Assembly: GCA_015501585.1 (NCBI GenBank) | Contig: JADNRY010000134.1 | Span: forward strand, 1 to 64,000 | Origin: Rhodocollybia butyracea | Taxonomy: Eukaryota > Basidiomycota > Agaricomycetes > Agaricales > Omphalotaceae | Length of the DNA stretch: 64,000 nt | Direction: 5' to 3' | In this document: positions 58,949 to 64,000 of the stretch, piece by piece | Layout of the letters: every line of letters begins with the position of its first letter | Numbering within the stretch: the stretch's first letter is position 1 | The notes under the pieces: generated by a model | The model's input: only the letters and a program-made list of their open reading frames with translations | Told to the model about the DNA's origin: nothing | Databases searched by the model: none | Position numbers and translations under genes: made by a program

Positions 58949-61464
58949 TCAGAAACAAGGTAAAACTTTGGAATCATTAGAAAACGCACTTTGCAAGGGA
59001 AGAACTTCCGAGTCGGAAAACGTAAGAAACAAATATTTCAGTGTTTCACTCTTATTAGATACAGTTAGCTGAAACGGTCATCTGCTAAGAAAACCGACAC
59101 CGCGTACCAGGAAGAATGTCTCTTGCTTGTCCACGAGTTGAACTGGATTCGATCGACATCCATGATCGTAGCGTAGCCTCCTGTGGGTATCCGAGCGTAT
59201 TTTTCGATAGATGAAAATATTTTCCACGACCAGTCACGATATCGAGTATCGCCAGTTAGCCGCCAAGCGACGAATAGAGATTCTACAATCTCCGGTCTGT
59301 AAAGCCTGAATATCAGAGTTTTCGTAGAGTCCGCATTTACTAACCTTAACATGTACCGTGCTTCATAGGGTGACCGGTTTCTGTTAAATCTCCTAGAAAA
59401 AAAACTTGTTAGCCCCTCGAACTTAACGACCTACGGTGCACCCACCCAGGAATGAACCAATCTCGATCGTATGGATATTTCTCATCATCTGCAGCTCGAA
59501 ATTCTGCTACCTCTGGTGCTAAACCACTATGTATTCGCAAAGGAATTCAGTGCCAGATAAATCTATCCGTAGACGATGACACTCACGTCTCGGTATCGTG
59601 TGTGCTCAGACATCCTTCCAGGATATCTATCCCCATCTGCCAATCTCTCAGTCCCCGCTCGGTAAGCTGTTCTGGCAGCGGGGGCACCGATACCGTATGA
59701 TGTCCATCTCGAGAGCCCGAAGTCACGGCGCCGAGCATAAGGGTCCCAGCGAGGAAGCAGACGAGATGCTCTTGGCGGTGGCCGAAATGCCAAAGTCTAC
59801 CCGAAAAGCAAAGTTGAACAGCTTGTTAACGAATTAGCTTGAGAGTAGGCTACGCACTTGGTTGAACTGCTAAGGGAACGACCTTGTGGGTCGAGCTGAC
59901 CGACGTATGTTAGACTTTCTACCGGGGTTCGCTGGATGAGGTTATCCACAGCCCCATCCATTGCGTGGTCATACATCTAGTTGCGTATAAGTTACATATG
60001 AGATATAGTAGGAATTGATAACATACCGACTGATAAACAGGCTCTGTCATGTTCTGAGTAAATTTACCTCGTCAATGGGGTTTCAAGTGAAAGAAGATCA
60101 GTAGGACTAACCGTTTGTAGATATTGCTTTCTGCAAAGCTTCTAGGATGAGCGAAACATATAAAAAAGGATAGATATCAACCCACAGCAAATACTCGTAG
60201 TACGAGTCTGCTTCAGATCCAACCCGAACTACCGAACTCTGGAAAGTACCTTGCCTTATTCTAGTCATACCAGAATCGGTTAATAGTCCACTCGAATCGT
60301 ATGAACGTACTGCATGCTTGTCGGGGCCAATCCATTCAAGTTCGGCAATAGCGCCTTCTTAATCACTGACATGGCATGTTCGGCTTTGTACCAAAATGTC
60401 GAGTTTTTGGTAAGTTCCGCGAGGTACCTGAACTCCAGCTGCAGAGAGCCTGCTTCTGCAGGACTGGTGGTAGGACTGAGGTTTCCACTTGGATGCGATA
60501 GCCTGACGGTTTCCGAAGGAAGCCCTGACGACGTATTGAACGCAACTACGAGACGATGCCCCAAGTCTTCAGCGTGCTTCAAGTACATTTCGTCCGAGGT
60601 GAGATAATGTGCGCTCAGCAGACCTCCCAAAACACGTATCGTTGTCTACAAAGACAAAGCAGAAATTCAAAAACCTTGCCTTCCCAGGATATCTACTACG
60701 CGCGAAACTCCAACGCACCTCAAACGTCGATATCGTCGACCTGGAGTGATTGAATGAAAGCTCAGTTTCGATCCATCTATGTGCAACTTCGTATTCTTCC
60801 TTCAAACCCATCAAATACATTGTATCCACGGCATCCACGATCGTGTATCCTATTCCCCCTCCGGAGGTGAGATTATCCCCCTTGCGAGAGATTGGACGAT
60901 ATTCGTCGCTCCCCATTGCATCTCGCGCTACGAATCAAATCGCGTGAGACCGTCAGCAGGGTAAACAAGGTTTGAAAGAAGAACGACATGATTTACCATA
61001 GGCACCCCAAGCGTGCTAATGGTAAAAGAGATATATGAAGTATAAGCTCACGTGAACGTTTTAGTGCCCCTGAGTATAAAGCTCGTACCTTGAATGCAGC
61101 CACGACGGCCTCCCTTTTCTCATCATCTGCTTCCAAGACCATTGCAGCGTCGGAACCGGGACTATCTTCCCAAGACATCTCCGGGTCGAAAACGATGGGT
61201 TCTTCATGATTATGAGATGGAGGCGAACCAGTGTCGATGTCCAAGTCGGCGTCAAAGGACCATGGATAGCCCGAGCCCAGTTTCAAGTCCTTGGGGTACC
61301 ATATGCTAGACTGCTTCAATGAAAGCACGTCGTTAGCTAATACAATTCTGGCTTCGTAGATCAGGATACTTGAAACCTCTTCTACCCACCTCATAGAGAA
61401 AGAAACAGCCGATGATGATTATTACTACGATGAAGGGTAGGATTCGGGACCTGTGGCTCCGCAT
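58949..61464 (-). CDS. GH47 mannosyl-oligosaccharide 1,2-alpha-mannosidase
   Basis: A class I alpha-mannosidase of the ER/Golgi that trims Man9 N-glycans or marks misfolded proteins. It starts MRSHRSRILPFIVVIIIIGC, a type II membrane anchor. GH47 blocks follow in order: TIVDAVDTMYLMGLKEEYEVA (shown split over 60900-60800: GGGIGYTIVDAVDTMYLMG), FEVTIRVLGGLLSAHYLTSD, LQLEFRYLAELTKN, YMLR joined to PEIVESLFVAWRLTG, and IPTGGYATIMDVDRI. There are many short introns. Near 59135 a C is missing (ATCCAG where ATCCCAG keeps frame). The next frame gives QLVDKQETFFL, an intron, then ETLKYLFLTFSDSEVLPLQ and a stop at 58949. The family's C-terminal FNTEAHPL, whose Thr binds calcium, is replaced by FSNDSKVLP. 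The gene may be damaged. Confidence 0.85.
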
Positions 61465-61719
61465 GATTGTACCACTGGCACTGGCCTTGTCCTTGAAGCA
61501 CAAGCAGTCGCGGACAGGAGAAGAAAGGAGGAGAACCGATCGAGCATGATAAGTGGTTACTTATATAGACTTTTGCTACCGAGTAGGTCCGAATATGTTG
61601 CGGGATTATACGTGGAACGTGAAGAAGTCTTGGCGAACATGTATACAATATAGACTAGTAAGAATAGTATGTACCGAAAGCTAAAGGGACGGTCCGAACT
61701 ACATGTCGTCTGCAACTAA

Positions 61720-63327
<1,608 letters not shown>

Positions 63328-63579
63328 GGTGGTGGTAATTAGTGGGCAAATATCAATGAGCGCTTGTAGCTGTGGAGATCAGGCGTTTATTATTTACCGG
63401 CCCGTCGTCGGGGACGAGATGACTCCTCGGACGACTTGTTTTTGCATGTATCGCTTGCATGTAGAAGCATCGTAGGAAGAAACTGGAATAAGTCGTGGTG
63501 CCACTGTCAAGGCTTATCAATGTCCGTGGAGCGCTAACGTCGTTGTCATTGCGAATAGTGTACCGGAATGGCAGAATCC
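63328..63579. other. Promoter side of the sirtuin gene
   Basis: This short interval between the sirtuin start and the GH47 relic holds no coding sequence. Confidence 0.4.
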
Positions 63580-63960
63580 AGTAAATATCTGGGTGAGTGG
63601 CTCACATATCTTTGACCAGTATGAGTTTATTCAACGTTTAGGCAGTAAACGGTCACCTTATGGAGCACGATGCACATTGAGATCAGTAGATGCGGATTCT
63701 GCAAAGACTCTAATGCTCAACGTTCAACGTAATGTTCAGCCTCGGAGATCTTAGAATCTCTAACTCAAGTCTAACTCAGGATGATACTCGACATCACGGA
63801 TGGTCATGCAAAACCTTTTCTTCTTTTGAGAAATGCGCTCGATACCCATGGGACGGTCATGGATGTGGATGGGCAGGAGAGTGGGAATCTAAGGATACAT
63901 ACTTGACATTTAACAATGCTTTGCATAATAACAAACCAGTAACCGTCTTTTCCTTGGCTA
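63580..63960 (+). pseudogene. Inverted relic of the GH47 3' region
   Basis: On the plus strand, sequence related to the minus-strand GH47 gene can be followed: AAACGGTCACCTTATGGAGCACG (63654; GH47: AACCGGTCACCCTATGAAGCACG), GTAGATGCGGATTCTGCAAAGACTCT, TAGAATCTCTA, GATACTCGACATCACGGATGGTC and the segment matching WSWKIFSSIEKYAR (here WSCKTFSSFEKCAR). Stops and indels break it. It is a partial, inverted, decayed copy of the last third of the gene, including the intron after YMLR. Confidence 0.8.
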
Positions 63961-64000
63961 ACCCTTCCCTTCAATAATCTCGCATTCTCTAGGTTCGAGG

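Overview
The window reads as nuclear DNA of a filamentous basidiomycete, most likely an Agaricomycete. Genes are broken by many 50-60 nt GT-AG introns. The families fit that lineage: a MYND/DUF4470 protein, a single-pass Ser-rich surface protein, tandem F-box/LRR genes and small secreted cysteine-containing proteins. No bacterial-style operon, tRNA, rRNA or CRISPR array was found. Gene models below were assembled by hand from splice sites and frame continuity. Exon ends are approximate unless stated.

Layout. 1-1600: an array of short interleaved inverted repeats. 2.7-3.7 kb: a five-exon gene of unknown function. 4.8-8.6 kb (minus): a GRAM-TBC-EF-hand Rab GTPase-activating protein. 8.8-17.3 kb: three tandem copies of an F-box/leucine-rich gene (minus), one intact and two broken, with two copies of a short hAT-like MITE and an unrelated gene between copies. 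17.6-20.2 kb (minus): a secreted protein and a short-chain dehydrogenase. 20-28 kb: mostly decayed sequence, with a helical pore-former-like (ClyA/XaxA-type) coding region at 24.6-26.3 kb. 28.8 kb: a small secreted protein. 31-58 kb: five dispersed copies of a secreted family with a permuted papain-like (LRAT/NlpC-P60-type) His...Cys signature, interleaved with a 6PGDH-like dehydrogenase, a MYND-DUF4470 gene, a ~2.7 kb segmental duplication carrying a secreted gene, a gene built of duplicated mini-exons and introns, and the single-pass surface protein. 58.9-63.3 kb (minus): a GH47 alpha-mannosidase and a sirtuin with 8- and 10-nt micro-exons. The window ends in an inverted relic of the GH47 gene.

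Biology. Housekeeping genes (Rab-GAP, SDR, 6PGDH-like, GH47, sirtuin) sit in a landscape of local duplication and decay. The most distinctive content is the five-member secreted family. Its members share a signal peptide, a possible Kex2-processed propeptide, a conserved His-Trp and a Gly-Gly-Asn-Cys core, and a conserved 5'-UTR intron. Three copies look intact, one is frameshifted, and one has lost the cysteine.

Caution. Seven otherwise family-like genes carry one apparent single-nucleotide indel each, four of them inside a homopolymer run. Some may be sequence errors rather than true pseudogenes.
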